Shown: one piece after another, positions 51,571 to 63,895 of the stretch
Numbering within the stretch: position 1 is the first letter of the stretch
Layout: each line of letters opens with the position of its first letter
Source of the DNA: Nemania diffusa
Taxonomy: Eukaryota > Ascomycota > Sordariomycetes > Xylariales > Xylariaceae
Direction: 5' to 3'
DNA length: 64,000 bases
Assembly: GCA_038501195.1 (NCBI GenBank)
Contig: JBBPUQ010000004.1
Span: forward strand, 1,054,001 to 1,118,000
Notes under the pieces: generated by a model
Told to the model about the DNA's origin: nothing
The model's input: the letters and a program-made list of their open reading frames with translations, nothing else
The model's database searches: none
Translations under genes and position numbers: made by a program

Positions 51571-51672
51571 GACTTGGCAGTCCGTCATCCGTCGATGGCT
51601 ACCTAGGGAATGCCTAGGAACGTAACAAAGTGTGTCGCCAGGTATCCCTTCTTTCTATCCCCATCATATTGC

Positions 51673-52305
51673 CTAATTCTTCCTCGGCCATGGCCACCAA
51701 CCCTCCATGGGCATGTCGTCGTAGATTGCATTGAACCGCACGGCGGGAGACCAGGAATCCCAATTATATATGTGGTGCCGAGAAAACGGATTAAGAGCTG
51801 TTGCCCACTGCATACTTTCCCTGGACAACTGATTTAGATCGAATTGGCATACCGTTCCTGGGTTCAGCGCAAAGACTTTGATAGTAGCGACCCAGCGTGG
51901 AGGCTGCTGTAAGTCTTGGAGATAGTAGTGCCTGGTACTAGCCCAACGCTTGCCGTCCTTACGACGATGAGCGTATCTGAAGTCGCGGTCAATATAACCT
52001 TCTTCTCTTATAACATTAGCACCATCCCAATGGAAGCCTTCCCGCATAAGGCGAGGGACGTCGTCGCATTTAACCATCAGCAAGGCCCCCCAGGCTTGAT
52101 TCCGGGTCAAGTCAGAAGGATCAGGGCAGAATCCAAACGATATTGAGGGGCGTAGCTTGCTTTCTTGGTAGGGACTTCCTCTCGTCACCGGTTGTTGTAG
52201 AAGTGGGTACATCCCAGGCATAGGGTTGATACGGCTCTCCTCGTATGAGGGAGGCGAGGTCTTGATCTCGTCCGTGGCTTCATCGGTCTCTGGTCCTCCC
52301 GCCAT
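51673..52305 (-). CDS. Hypothetical protein with a PPxY motif and Trp-rich C-terminus, 210 aa
   Basis: Single-exon minus-strand frame, not assigned to a family. The first 25 residues are acidic and end in SPPSYEES, a PPxY motif of the kind bound by WW domains (for example of Rsp5-type ubiquitin ligases). The middle has ordered-looking sequence (WGALLMVKCDDVPRLMREGF, KRWASTRHYYLQDLQ, WVATIKVFAL), and the end is rich in tryptophan (IYNWDSWSP, GWWPWP). No signal peptide or membrane segment. The composition and length are those of a real gene, but there is no functional clue beyond the PPxY motif. An upstream exon cannot be excluded. Confidence 0.55.
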   Translation of the reverse strand: MAGGPETDEATDEIKTSPPSYEESRINPMPGMYPLLQQPVTRGSPYQESKLRPSISFGFCPDPSDLTRNQAWGALLMVKCDDVPRLMREGFHWDGANVIREEGYIDRDFRYAHRRKDGKRWASTRHYYLQDLQQPPRWVATIKVFALNPGTVCQFDLNQLSRESMQWATALNPFSRHHIYNWDSWSPAVRFNAIYDDMPMEGWWPWPRKN

Positions 52306-54220
52306 CGCTGCTGCCTGAAAGTGCGTGCGAACTGACTGATAGCTGCCCGATTGAGAGTTGTTGTGGCTGTTGTTGTTCCACGTAAAAGTATTCGGGGAAT
52401 ATTAGATGTAGGATCGCTATACAGTTTGACCTTGACCTATGACTACGCTGGCAGGAACAAGTGTTACAGGGAACTATATATGCACGAATATCATTAGTTC
52501 CACGCCCTAGGGAGGATTTAGGTTCAAGGACACATCCACAGAGGCCGCCCACCAAGTGAGTTTGCGGCACAAAACGTTGCGCAGCTTAATAGGCTTTAGA
52601 CTAATGATGGTATCGGCGAATTTAGCGTTCGGCCTTTGCAAATTCTAAGGTACAGAAGGGATCTCTTTGAAGATTACCTTAGGTTGAGGAAATGATCAAA
52701 TGTTCGTCAGTATTACGGGGTGTGTGTTCATCGATCACCAGCACTAGGTCCGCGTATAGAGGGATAAATACTAAAAAAAATGGGTTGTTACTATGATATT
52801 CCAAGATTGAGGTAATCCTGGCAATTATCAGAACACGACCAGTAGCCAGCTCAAGTGACGGCAGGTCGTATCCAACGGAGGCGGCCAGCCAAAACGCATT
52901 CCCAGGCTCACTCTGAACTCAGGTCACTTAAACTACTAGGGATCCTCTTGCCCGCAGCAGGGTAACTCGATAGATTTCAAGGATTAATCCATTAAGAAAG
53001 CTTGGATTGAAGTGATATGGCTTCGATGTAAACTAACCCGTGAGTTTCCCATCCTATCTATGAACAATTGAAACCGGATTAGGGTATTCTACAATAAAAA
53101 ATATAAAAAAACATACAACGCCAGGTTTTCGCTAGTGGTCGCCGAGCCAACCACTGTTCTAGCGCTTAAAACAATTGGAAGCAGCGGCACGGGATGCTTC
53201 GAGCTGAAGTCATTGAAGTTAAAAGCTGCTGCCTTGCACTTAACTAAGACTGTGAAGTATGACCACATTGGGATGAATTGGGGGTATAAACTAGGTAGTT
53301 ACGTCAGAACAGATAACATTTAGTTGAATGCAGGTTGCGAATTTGAATCTCATACTTCATACCTCAGAACAGGTAACCTCTTAAAAATTGAAATCGCCTT
53401 ATCTTATCTTCGATAAGATAAACCACGACGCACGCCACCACTAATGGAGCAACCCTTTACACGCAAAAGCACGGCAAATAATATTTGAGGTCAAAGACCT
53501 GGTTTACCAAAAAATATCTGCTTCTACTCCGGTGATAGTTTTCTCCGTCTCTTCAAGAGACAGGCTAGAGAATTGGTCACTCGGATCAACAATAAGGTAT
53601 GACTATCAGGATGCTTATAAATATTAGAAAAACAAAGACACGACAGCTATGGTCTGAAGGGCGTAAAAGCGACCGGCGACTGGCCCGGAAAAGACAATCA
53701 GTAGGGTTTAACACATTACCAGCCGGGACGGTGCCGGAAGAGAGCGGGGCACTGTCTAATCCCGATTAGGAAAATGGTCCCCTTGTTCAGTAGGGCGGTA
53801 TGTATTCAGTGTGCTTATTAAGTCCGGCTCTGTCCGGCGACTTCCAGCTCTTCTATGACGGTGCGCGGTACAGCGGCTAATAGGTACAGGGCATCAACTA
53901 TAAGCGCTTTTCCTAATCGGGAAGATGGGATTCCAACCGGGCAGCTGACTAAGTCCCTAGAGCATGCACGGCAGGAGCTCTCTCGACGTATTGTCAATGA
54001 ATACCAATCAGCGATCGAATACCGGCACAAGGGATGGTGGTACAGCGATTACCCATGCCTCATGATGCTGACAAAATCTCGAGGGCAGAAAGCTCAGATA
54101 GATATAAAGAGCAATGGAACGCCACTTGGGCCTACCACTCTCTAAAGGCCATATCCCAATCATCCCCCCCCAATTATATAACCAAACCACAACGAACCGC
54201 TGAATTCAAACTCGTTCACC
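52306..54220. other. Intergenic region
   Basis: No gene supported; a 96-codon frame at 53855-54145 has no family signal. A TATATAA sequence at about 54176-54182 lies some 40 bases before the peroxiredoxin-like start and could be its TATA element. Confidence 0.5.
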
Positions 54221-54865
54221 ATGAGTCAAACCCAGCAACTCGAGCAGGCCTCAGCCCGCATAACCACTTTTCCGGAGGCAATTCGCAACCAGTTGGCGGA
54301 CGGCCACGCCAAGTTCCTGTCGACGTGGGACCCGTCTAAGACGATCCAGGTGGGCGACAAGCTACCCGAGTTCGCCCTGACGGACGCCACGGGGAAGGAG
54401 GTGACGAGCGCCTCGCTGCTCGCCAAGGGGCCCCTCCTCATCACCTTCTACCGCGGCGAGTGGTGTCCGTTCTGCAACATCGCCATCGGGTTCCTGCAGA
54501 AGCACCTCCCCGAGTTCCAGTCCCGCGGCGTCACCCTCGTCGCCATCAGCCCCGAGCTGCCCAACAACAACATGACCACGACGGAGAAGCACGCCCTGCA
54601 GTTCCCCGTCCTCACCGACCTGCACAACGGCCTTGCGAAGAAGCTGGGCATTGTGTACGACCAGTCGAGCGCGAAGGACCTGCACAAGTCGATCGGGCTC
54701 GACCTCAACGCGCGCAATGGCGATGACACTTGGGAGCTCCCGATCCCGGCGACCCTATTGGTCGATAAGGATGGTGTCGTGCGGAATACCGCCATTGAGC
54801 CTGATTATAAGCGTAGACTTGACCCTAAGCAGGCTGTTGAGTGGATCGACGCTCTGCAGAAATAA
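54221..54865 (+). CDS. Peroxiredoxin-like (AhpC/TSA thioredoxin-fold) protein, 214 aa
   Basis: Single exon. After a helical N-terminus comes VGDKLPEFALTDATGKEV, the start of the AhpC/TSA thioredoxin fold, then LLITFYRGEWCPFCN with Cys82 and Cys85, the likely redox centre of the RGxWCPxC type found in bacterial and fungal peroxiredoxin-like proteins. This differs from the PVCT-type motif of classical 2-Cys and 1-Cys peroxiredoxins. Later motifs (VAISPELP, FPVLTDLHNGLAKKLGIVY, ELPIPATLLVDKDGVV) complete the fold. Expected role: reduction of peroxides or disulfides in the cytosol. Codons are strongly G/C-ending up to about 54700, unlike neighbouring genes, while the last 50 codons are closer to the local average. 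High expression or relatively recent transfer would both explain that. No intron. Confidence 0.85.
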   Translation: MSQTQQLEQASARITTFPEAIRNQLADGHAKFLSTWDPSKTIQVGDKLPEFALTDATGKEVTSASLLAKGPLLITFYRGEWCPFCNIAIGFLQKHLPEFQSRGVTLVAISPELPNNNMTTTEKHALQFPVLTDLHNGLAKKLGIVYDQSSAKDLHKSIGLDLNARNGDDTWELPIPATLLVDKDGVVRNTAIEPDYKRRLDPKQAVEWIDALQK

Positions 54866-56853
54866 GTACAATGAAAGCCAGGGGAATTAGAACTAAGATC
54901 GGACGACCTTGAGAAGGAACACAAGCAACATAGACAGTCGTCCTAAGAAAATAAATGGCAACAGTGACCTTTTTGGAAGCTACCTATCGGTGCTCGGAAG
55001 ATTTGAATGTGATACTAGGAGGTTCTTCGTTAGCTGAACATAACGGCTGAGCATGTTAGTGCGGGGGCACTACGTAGGATCCCCCGCATCGAATAAATGT
55101 GGTGCAGTTCATAAAATAGACCTCAATTTGAAAAAATAATTTAGAACATCCTTCACTAGAGCTGGCGGGGTTGAACATGAACAATGAAGACCAGCAGCTT
55201 CGAAGCCTTCTCCTATGACATTGACGTCTTAGTATAAGAGCTCTTGTTTGCTGAACACAAACCTCAGAACCAGAAGATTGATGGTTTATTTATGAAGATG
55301 GCAAAGAATGAGATTGCCCTGCTTGTCTAAATCGATGCTTTATTCTTTAAAAAACCAGTTTGCTATGATGCCAGATGCTAGCTAAACAGTGAATAGTGCA
55401 GTAGTTATGTTAAAGTCTTTTGGTATATATAGCACACCTGGCACCCCTCAGAGCCCAATAGAATGTTTAGGATGAGTAGGATACTACTGTAATATACAGC
55501 CACTTCTCGCTCTTTATTCAATAACCCCTGACATGGTAATATGGTATTATGTGAAATCGTTCGGACATCATTTCCTACAAAGACAATGTCTAGTGAGGGA
55601 CTCTGAGGGGTTCGCCAATCGTTTCGGCGGTCGCACGCGAGGCATATTCGGCCTTACTAGATCATCCAGGGAGCGAGCTGGAACTACTTCGCTTCACTAA
55701 AAGCGCTTGATTGCTTCCAAGTTTGGATTAAGACAGAGTTTCTCATAGCTCCGTTGTTCGTCTAAAATAAGCTTGGGTTTGCAAGCAACCTTGAAAGTCG
55801 AGTATGCAATAATACAACTTGGCAAAGAACATGCAGACGCCCATGAAACATTCTTGTTCTACTCTGCGCTACGCAAAGCCAACCATGGCCGCCACTCCTC
55901 CATACAATCCCGCAGCTTCTCTTCCAGCGTTCCATCTTTGGGCTGCTGTGCCTGCGAAAGAGAAGTGCACTGTTAGATTCTAGAAGTATACATACTTGGT
56001 AGACTGCCAGGGATGAATAAAATGTAGCACAGCCTCACCCAACAACCGACAACCGATAGAGGTCGCATGCATTTTTATCCTAGTAACGCCAAGTTATACC
56101 TTGCGGCTCACGGATCAGGGCCCAATAGGAATTTCATCTTTTCATTGCATTGCTACCCGGTACTGGAACATTGCAGTGGGGTTATCTTTGGATAGGTACC
56201 GCCGCTATAGGGGACTCCATTTTTAGATGCCAGAACCTCCAGTCCTGGAGGCTCCTATAAAACATTTGTATGCAAATCAAATCTAGAAATGCAACCAAAG
56301 AAGCCCGCATCTTCTGGGTCCGGTTATAAGCAGAACATGTTAGCTCAAGCACTAACCTCTAACCGTCCACTCTATAATAGTTGTTTCTCCCGTATACTCT
56401 CAGCGACCACTATATGCCTCTCATGGACATTACTTGTCAGGTCCTATAATTACTACTCTGTTTACGTGCGAACAGGAAATACCCTCACTCGAGCATCTAG
56501 CCTAGAAATTAATTGAGAGCAATGAGACCCTTCTGTAGCAAGTAATCAAACTACCGTTGAGTTGTCACACTCATTGCAAGAATATCAGTTGATTAAGATA
56601 TATTCTATTTAGAATAACTATACATCTCGGTTATTCTGAATTCACCCCCATTCGCCCACCCATAACAATATGGTATCTTTCAAACAGGAGAAGACCAATC
56701 TCAAAATCAACAACACGAAACAAAACTACCCAACTCCAAAGCCTCCCTTGTTGGCCTACCTCTGCATTAGAGGTGGCCCAAATCAAAAACACAAAACAAA
56801 CACGAAACAGAACTACCCAACTCCAAAGCGCCCCTTGTTCGCCTACCTCTGAA
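54866..56853. other. Intergenic region between convergent genes
   Basis: No gene supported. Its right end holds a 75-bp tandem duplication (56713-56874) that overlaps the end of the next gene. Confidence 0.55.
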
Positions 56854-56874
56854 TTAGAGGTGGCCCAAATCAAA
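56713..56874. repeat. 75-bp duplication at the 3' end of the Ulp1-like gene
   Basis: 56713-56787 and 56800-56874 are near-identical (ACACGAAACA-AACTACCCAA through GTGGCCCAAATCAAA). The second copy includes the last codons and stop of the minus-strand protease gene; the first lies in its 3' flank. Confidence 0.85.
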
Positions 56875-59605
56875 TTCTCCATGAAAGCCTCCGTTCAGAA
56901 GCATTGCCGCGATCCAACGTCGTTGGAGCGGCATCTTGTCTTCGTGATAGCACATGGGACTCACGCCCAAAGCTAAGCACATAGCGTTCGTAATGACGAA
57001 CATGCCACAGTCAAATGCGTTTGTCTGCCGTGGCGACGCAAACTCCTGCGTGTCCCAGTCATCAGCGACGAACTTGTCGCCGAGAAAGAGCCCCAGCCAC
57101 TTGTATGCGTAGCGTAGCTGCGCCTCATTGCGATGGTGAAACGAGTCCACATAAGAAACGGTTCTGCGAGATGGCCGAATGACAATCAGAGTCCAATGGG
57201 CGTGTAAGTTGACAGGGATAAGGATGGTATCGATATCCAAGAAGTTGTCCGCTGTCATGTTCCACTTGCGACCAAAAGGACGAGGGTAGAGTTTCTTGTA
57301 ATCATCACAGAAAGCGTTCCAATATAGAGAAGAGACGGCAACGCATTTGGGAGCATCAACTTTAGGCTTGACACCAGCCTTTGCGTTGATATATGCTGCA
57401 AGGCAGCAGAGGGTAGAGTGTACGCAGTCGTCATTGAGCCAGGCCGTCTGCGGGACAAGTTTAGCGAAGTCTCTCGGCTTGAGTTCAACGGCATCCGGAT
57501 GCACCGCTCTGGGGTTAAAAGTGCCGTTCTTCGGCGCATCTACAGCTCGGCTCACCCACCCATCGGGAAGCGAACTAATTAGGGTCGAGTTAGGTCGACG
57601 GAGACCAACAAGACGAAGAGCAGCGTTTTGTGATTCGATTTCTTCCTGCCGAAGACGTTCCATCAACTCCCGTTTCAAAAGCTCAACCTTACGAGCATTC
57701 ATAGACAAGTGTTCATCCCCAAGGCCAGGTAAGGAGTGGACAACATCATTGGGGAAAAATTCCAGGACGTCATCATATCGAGCCTTCTCCGGAGTCTTTT
57801 CCGCTTTTCGGAAGATGTGGGCATCTGTAGATGTTGGCGATACCGCGAGCTTCGCCGGAGCCTTCTCCGCTTTTCGGGAGGTGGGGGCGTCTGTGGATGT
57901 CGATGCTGCAGCAGGTGTTACGGGTGTAGGAGTCTCAATGAATGGCATCTTGGTTGATGCATTCCCTCCTAGAGATGGCGCCGCACGGGCCTTTGCCATC
58001 ATAGAGTCCTTTGGAAACAGCTTGACCGCTCTACGAGCAGCTGCGGCCGCAGGATCTAACTTGAGTCTGTTCTCAAAATTGACGGGACTCACAGGCTGTC
58101 GCGCCAAAGTAGCCTGCGTCTGATTCATAGCTACGGGCACCTGCTCATTCGAACCAAGATGCGACTGAGTGTGGCCGGGTACAATAGGCTGTCGTGCCAA
58201 GACAGTTTCCGACTGAAGTAAAACGACGGGCTCGGGCGAATCTATGTCCATAGGACTACCCGGAGATTCATCATCCTCGCCGTCGGATGAATCATCCATC
58301 GCATCAAGGGAGAAGTGGCCCGCATGATTGAAGTTCCGGTCGTATCTGTTGTGTGTAAATACAGTACGACCTGCGGGTCTGGAGTATGCTCCTCTACTAC
58401 CCAGACTACGGTAAGGACCGAATCGGGCGGAGGATGCATGGTGATGACTCGGGCTAGTTCGTAGGGCGGGTTGCTGATACCCCGATCCTCTACCGAATCG
58501 AGGACGCTTGACGGTGCGCGAGCCATTATCCTCAATAGCCACTCTGGTGGCATTAGAAGACTGCGCTGATTGAGCTTGTAGCTCTGGATGCGCTACCTGC
58601 GCTGGTTGCACGGGCTGTAGTGCCGGTGCTCGCTGCGCTGCCTGCGCTGGCTGTGCTGGTTGCGCTGGTTGTGCTGGTTGCTCTGCTTGGGGTGTGGGCT
58701 GAGCAGGTAGAACGAATCGGATGGGGCGCCACACCGCGGTCCGGAAAGCACCAACGGCAAAGCCAGCTAGAAAGCCGAGTAGACCGACTCGGGCATTGCC
58801 GGCGACATTTGCATGGACGTCAGCCGGGGGAGCCTCAGGGGCTGGCATGACGTTTGGTTGGTTGATGTCATCTGGTTCATCAGCCCATGAAGGCCAAGCA
58901 CCGGGCATGGAGAGTTCGTTAGTGGTTACGGCGGAAGGTGAACGCTCAGCAAGTGTGGTCTGAACTCTGAATCTGATAGCTTCTGAAGTCGCTGCCGAGA
59001 AGTCCGCGCCTGCTTGCTAAGCAGGCTCGTCATTGGCTAGCTAGAGGTGAGTAGGTCGTCAGTACCACGTCTAAAGGTCAATGGCTAAGCGCAACGTGAG
59101 CGGGGGAGAAACATACCGAGTTAAGTCCCTCAAAAACGGGGGGCTGAAATGATCTATGTTGCTCAGGGACGTAATACTGAGCTGGTTCGAAGTCGTCAAA
59201 AGAATCCGAAGAGCGCTTGTTGGAACGACGGGAGAAACGAGAAGACCGAATACGAGTCTGATCAGGAGTCTGATTAGTGCGCACAGGGGCGTTGAGACCG
59301 TCAATCTGGATGGTCACGTGTCTGGGGACGACTATGCGTCCGGTATCTACTACTTGGTTGCGCGCTTGCTGTCGAATAATGCTGCGAAGAGCAGGGTTGT
59401 GAAGGCGAGGGCTAAGGCTGAGGATGCGGCTTCTGACGGAATGGCCGATCCCGATCTCGAGGGCGTTATCTGCGGCGGTCTCTTGGGCTAGTGCTGTGTC
59501 CTCAAGGATGGAGCGGTGACGAAATTCACGACACTGGCCGCACTGAGCTAAGTGGGAGGGAATATGCCAACCACGTTCGACGCCACAAGGCTGTGTGAAA
59601 GACAT
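56854..59605 (-). CDS. Ulp1-type (C48) SUMO-specific cysteine protease, two exons, 883 aa
   Basis: Exon 1 59605-59117 and exon 2 59016-56854 join in phase 0. The 100-bp intron has GTATGT, a CTGAC branch site and TTAG. The C-terminal 200 residues form the C48 peptidase domain with the catalytic set intact: His770 (HWTL), Asp787 (YVDSF), Gln827 (PRQTNAFDCG) and Cys833 (DCGMF). Proteins of this family mature SUMO and remove it from targets, mostly at the nucleus or nuclear envelope. The long N-terminus is low complexity: an Arg/Ser-rich part in exon 1, a Gly-rich hydrophobic stretch (GLLGFLAGFAVGAF), PAQ repeats and a Pro/Ser/acidic region, consistent with a targeting region. If the intron is not used, a shorter 684-residue form starts at 58908. 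The joined model is favoured because both sides fit at the same phase. Confidence 0.8.
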
Positions 59606-60088
59606 TATGGTCAATAAAGTACCTACGTAGGCAGGGACGAGTAGTAGCGGATCAATGATGATATGTGTGACAAGCGGAATAGAAGAGAGCACTTGGCTGA
59701 AAGGACGATAGATGGGGAAGCAGGAATCGATATCGGATTCCAGGTTACTATTGCTGGTTTGCAGACTGCAAGTTCCAGACTGAAGATTGAATATGGAAGA
59801 CTGCAGATGGCAGAAGGTGGGAAGCGGAATACAGGCTGCGTACTGTGCTGCGTAGAATGTGTAGAATGCAACTGCAGACAGAACTGAGCGGGAAGTAGAT
59901 AGTTGAGTGAATGCAGACTGCAAACTGCGAACGAGAATGGATGTGGTGAATGCGATTGCTTTGCTTTACTTTGCGTTGCTATCCGAAGACAATTGAAGAT
60001 CGAATGTGTGTGCGAGATGTGGAAGGGAGGGAGGAGGAGGGGAGAGAGCGCGAGGGCGGAGGGGAGCTGTAGGCACAGCAATCAATCA

Positions 60089-60107
60089 CGCGCACGCGCG
60101 CGCGCGT
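60089..60107. repeat. Alternating CG/CA tract (Z-DNA-prone)
   Basis: About 20 bases of nearly pure CGCGCG/CACGCG alternation in an otherwise ordinary upstream region. Confidence 0.7.
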
Positions 60108-62483
60108 CTTTCCCGAGCAATGGCGTCAGGGTAAACAACGACCTAATTGGGCAATCGTAAATAGAGACTACGTAACTCACCTAAAAAGACTCTACGTAAG
60201 CAACCCTAATTGAAGCTTTAAAGCGTTGGGGCATTCGAGCCCATGGTTTATGGTTTGGTACAGAGTTTTAGGGAGAGGAAAAACGAAATGAGGCTCCGAC
60301 ATGCTATTGGTATGGAGATTTTTTGGAGGTCTGACGTTCACCGTCCAAATCGCCCTAAGCGCTCAGCCGCGCTCCAGCCATCCACCCCCACCCTGGCCCG
60401 CCGCTGTCCGCATGCTCAAAGTACCTTAGGTAATGTATGAAATACATGGCTAGACACCTACACCTCGAATCCAGAACACACGACATGCAAATAGACATCC
60501 ATATTGTGATTGAGGTATGAGATCTTACCAAATATTTTAAAAGAAGAGCGCCTCTCCACACCAAACCATGGACTGTTGGTACTTCTGTGTATGGTACTAC
60601 AAGTACCTAGGTACCTAACCTTAAATAGGTACAAGGTACAAGGTACAAAGTACCTACCAAATCAGTTTGATCCCGCCATTTATTCCATATCGGGAATAAA
60701 ACAGATAGATCTAGGTACTCTGTACCGTGCCTTTCTATTGCGCAGGTGCCATTTAGCTTTTTCTGTACCGGACTGCTCGGTTTATTTTCTAAGTCTTATT
60801 GTACCTAGATTATGTATTACCTAAGAACCCTCATACAATCTACTCCGTAAGCGATTTGTCTTTCCCGAATCTGACCGGAATCGAGCTACCCTCCGTATAA
60901 CGATATCATATTGATATATACATACTTTTTATTGTTCAATAACCTTGTCAGAACCTCTCTCTCTCTTGCGGTTTTCGGGGCGCTGTATCCAATTGCGCCG
61001 TTTGTATGTAGCCCTCCATCACTTCGGCCCGTTCCGGTGCATTTGCCGAACAATTCATGTATTTCTTGGCCATAACCTAGTACTTGAGTCTACGGATATT
61101 ACAGTAGGGATATTTCATGCACATTCTAGGATTGCTAAAAGCCTATCTACCTTCACTTCACTCCTTCGAGTCAATCTACCAGATATGTCTTGGACTCCCA
61201 GTTTCTCTCTTTTCTTCGAACATTGAAATACATATCGGTATATCAGAAGAGCCATTTGAATCATTCATATATTTGATACTCGAATGGTCTATCCAGGTAT
61301 TCTCATGGGTGTTTTTCAAACCTTGTCTACCCCCGCTAACCGACCCTTGTTCCTGCAACCTTTATGAGGTCGCTTATAACTGTAACGCCGATCTATTGTT
61401 CCGTACAAGTTATACCAATTGCTCAATAGCTTAGAATGACAGTGTTGTCGCATAGAACGCCAACACATTCTAGTCGCCACAAGATCATGTAGGTAATTTA
61501 CTAGCAGGCCATGAATCCCAAAGCAGTGTTTCGTGCTTAATGTCATACTCGACCTCTTGGCATTGCGCTTTCGCCGTCGCCGCTGGATATGCTTGGTCTA
61601 TGTCTCCAACTCCACAGTTGTCTAGAACATTGCAGTTACCTTGAACGCCGAAGCATAATACCTATTACTCTGGTCTAACAAGATTACGATGCTCGATGAA
61701 GCCTTTTAGATTTCAGCAGGATCGCGAACGCACTACGTCTACACGTTTCGATAGAAGTCGCAGTCAGATTTTATGAACCTTAGTCATCTAGATCAATAAG
61801 GTTATGCGACGGGAGCGGCCCGCCTTCAAATAGGGCTTAGAGCTTGCGTCGCGTTCTGGACCCTGCATGAAGAGGAGGGTATGATACGCTGCATCATAAC
61901 GCATGACATACTACGTAGTTGTTGTCATCAATAAATTGAATTACGTACTTTGCCTCTCGACGTGCGACTTATGATCATACGATAGGCTTCTACACTAAGG
62001 ATACGATGTGTTGTATCCTAATTTTTAGCAAGTAATTGAATCGAATAGAAAAGCTTATCGATAGGCGGAATACCTACTCAGTAAGTGTTGAATGTGTGCA
62101 CTCCTCAGTTGAGATGATAGATGACAGCGGAGGGCCCGGATACTCGGCAAGCAGCTATCCGCAATGACGGTCCATGCAAACGTCGTGAAACAATAGGACT
62201 GCCTATGAAAATGAAAGTGAAACTGTTTATTGTTTATTTATCCATAGCAATGACCCCGGCCACGTGAACTAGATATTTATAATCTTTGCGAATACCCTTT
62301 ATGTTCGGTGCTATCACTGATTGATGTCTACTTCTCCTGCCGCCTCACCTAACAACTTCACCAACTAGCAACAGCGATAAATCGCCCCCGCTATCTTCTA
62401 GCAGGCGCCTCCGAAGTAAACCATTTCCACACACAATACAACATCTACATATCAAGCGTAGAGGGAACAACTAAGTAAATAAA

Positions 62484-62995
62484 ATGGCTTCCCCTAATAA
62501 GCAACACCATACGAGCCAAGAAACCGTCACAATAGCGGCCTCGGCACAGCGCGACGAATCTTCAACCCCCTTAAGCTCGATTATTATTAGTCTTCAAAAG
62601 AAGCTAGGGCCCGGCAGGATCACCGTGCACCGTGTTCCACCCCCCGGTTGCTCAGGAGAAGAGCCGGACGCGCCTCGAGAGACGAGGGTGCTGAAGTGGC
62701 CTAGGATGAGCGGTGGTGGCCATTGAGAGAAGGTCTACTTAATAGGAACGAGGGAAGGGGAGACTCTAACTATATGATGGCTGTACTGTCGGATGGCATA
62801 CGTTTTTATGGTAACGCGATTGAACAACTTACAGAGAAGCGGTTGAAGAATAGAGAAGCGAGATGGGAGACGTATCTGGGGGCTAGAAAGGAGCTGAATG
62901 CAGATAAAAAAGTGTATATGCGTCTATATTTGATAGAAACTTCAGTATATACACGAAAGATCAATTTTCGTTGTCCAAAAAATCATCCAAAATGA
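62484..62995 (+). CDS. Doubtful small gene in two overlapping frames
   Basis: The first frame (80 codons, ATG at 62484) is Ser/Thr-rich with a Pro-rich end (VHRVPPPGCSGEEPDAP). The second (from about 62723) has a helical, charged middle (EQLTEKRLKNREARWETYLGARKELNADKK) that could be a coiled coil. They overlap by a few bases, and the second has no ATG at its start. A short intron or a frameshift could join them; I see no convincing splice pair. No family recognised. Confidence 0.25.
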
Positions 62996-63144
62996 GTAGT
63001 ACCAAATGAAGCGAAGAGCTGGTAACGCGCGCCGGTGATAGTGGGAAGTGTGGGGGCTAGTGGCGGCGATGACATAAAGTTCAACACCGCTACTAGTCCC
63101 CTACCTACCAGCCTTTCAAAGGCAGGCCAAGCATCACCGAATAC

Positions 63145-63895
63145 CTAATTCCACTGAATATGAATAAGGGGCGTAGAATATAAGCTAGTGCCTTCGAACG
63201 CATCGTTTTTCGTGTACGAAATATATATTTCGTTAGTTGCGGTACCATCCGGGTTGAGTCCCGGATGAGCTTGGAGCGAGTACGCCCCGAGATAATAACT
63301 ACCGGTCTGGCCTGAGTAAAAGTTGACGGGGCTCTCCCATGGCCCCGTGATGGAATCAGCCGTAGTGATGAAAAAATCAGCAGAGACACTGATGCCGGCC
63401 TTTGATAAGGATCAAGAGTTAGCAATGCTCACGGTCTTTGTAGTAAAAGGCGGGGGCGAATAGATGTACATAACATACGGGAAATCAAAGAAAATATACT
63501 TCACTTACTTGACCAATCCACACCCACTTATTCCAATAAGTTGAAAAGTAATAGGTGCCTTGTCCACCCGCGCTCACGTTAGGAATGCTAATATTTGCTG
63601 CATTTATAAGCGGCATACTCGATGTCCAGGCGTTATTAACCCAGTACTGATATTGAGACGAGTCCTCGATAGATCCTACGGGAACCTTGGCTAAAGAAAC
63701 AATGCCATTGGATGGTTTGCCAAACAGATATGCGATGCCATCCTGAATCACATTTCCGTAGGCACCGTAAGGAATGGGGGCATCGGGCCAAAAGTTCTCA
63801 TTTACGAGAGCAACCGTGGGCAAGACATTCAGATCTGTCGTGCTCAAATCATATGTTAACTTATAAAGCGAAGTCGCTGGATTCGGGTCGTTCGT
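63145..63895 (-). CDS. DUF4185-like protein, 3' portion (partial)
   Basis: The last exon is 63399-63145 and the preceding exon runs from 63509 up to about 63895, where an acceptor-like TTTAG precedes it. The intron 63508-63400 (109 bp) has GTAAGT, a GCTAAC branch and AAG, and joins WVWIGQ to AGISVSADFF in phase 0. The sequence has the strand-turn-strand pattern of a beta-propeller (PIPYGAYGNVIQDG, GTYYFSTYWNKWVWIG, SGQTGSYYLGAYSLQAHPGL, NEIYISYTKND) and resembles fungal DUF4185 proteins, many of which are secreted and thought to act on glycans. The N-terminus and any signal peptide lie outside the window or in an exon I cannot place in the last 100 bases. Confidence 0.62.

Larger units (their letters stand above)
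50578..51672. other. Intergenic region with a diverged direct repeat
   Basis: No gene. Segments near 50766-50990 and 51400-51570 share ordered words (AAAGGTCA, GGTAA-GCTATGCAC-like, CCGTGGTCGTCCA / CCGCGGTCGTCCA, TTCGACCT/TTCGACTT), suggesting an old duplication or two decayed copies of one element. Confidence 0.5.
59606..63144. other. Long intergenic region
   Basis: The first 450 bases are pyrimidine-rich on the minus strand and probably the promoter and leader of the protease gene. A CG-alternating run lies near 60089-60107. 60590-60730 is dense in GGTACCTA-like words. Overlapping frames around 60945-61434 look random. The frames at 62484-62726 and 62723-62995 are listed as a doubtful gene. 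Confidence 0.5.

Noticed and set aside
60945..61434. Overlapping frames of 93 and 105 codons
   Set aside because: They overlap in different frames, contain no domain-like pattern and have no clear promoter or intron context.
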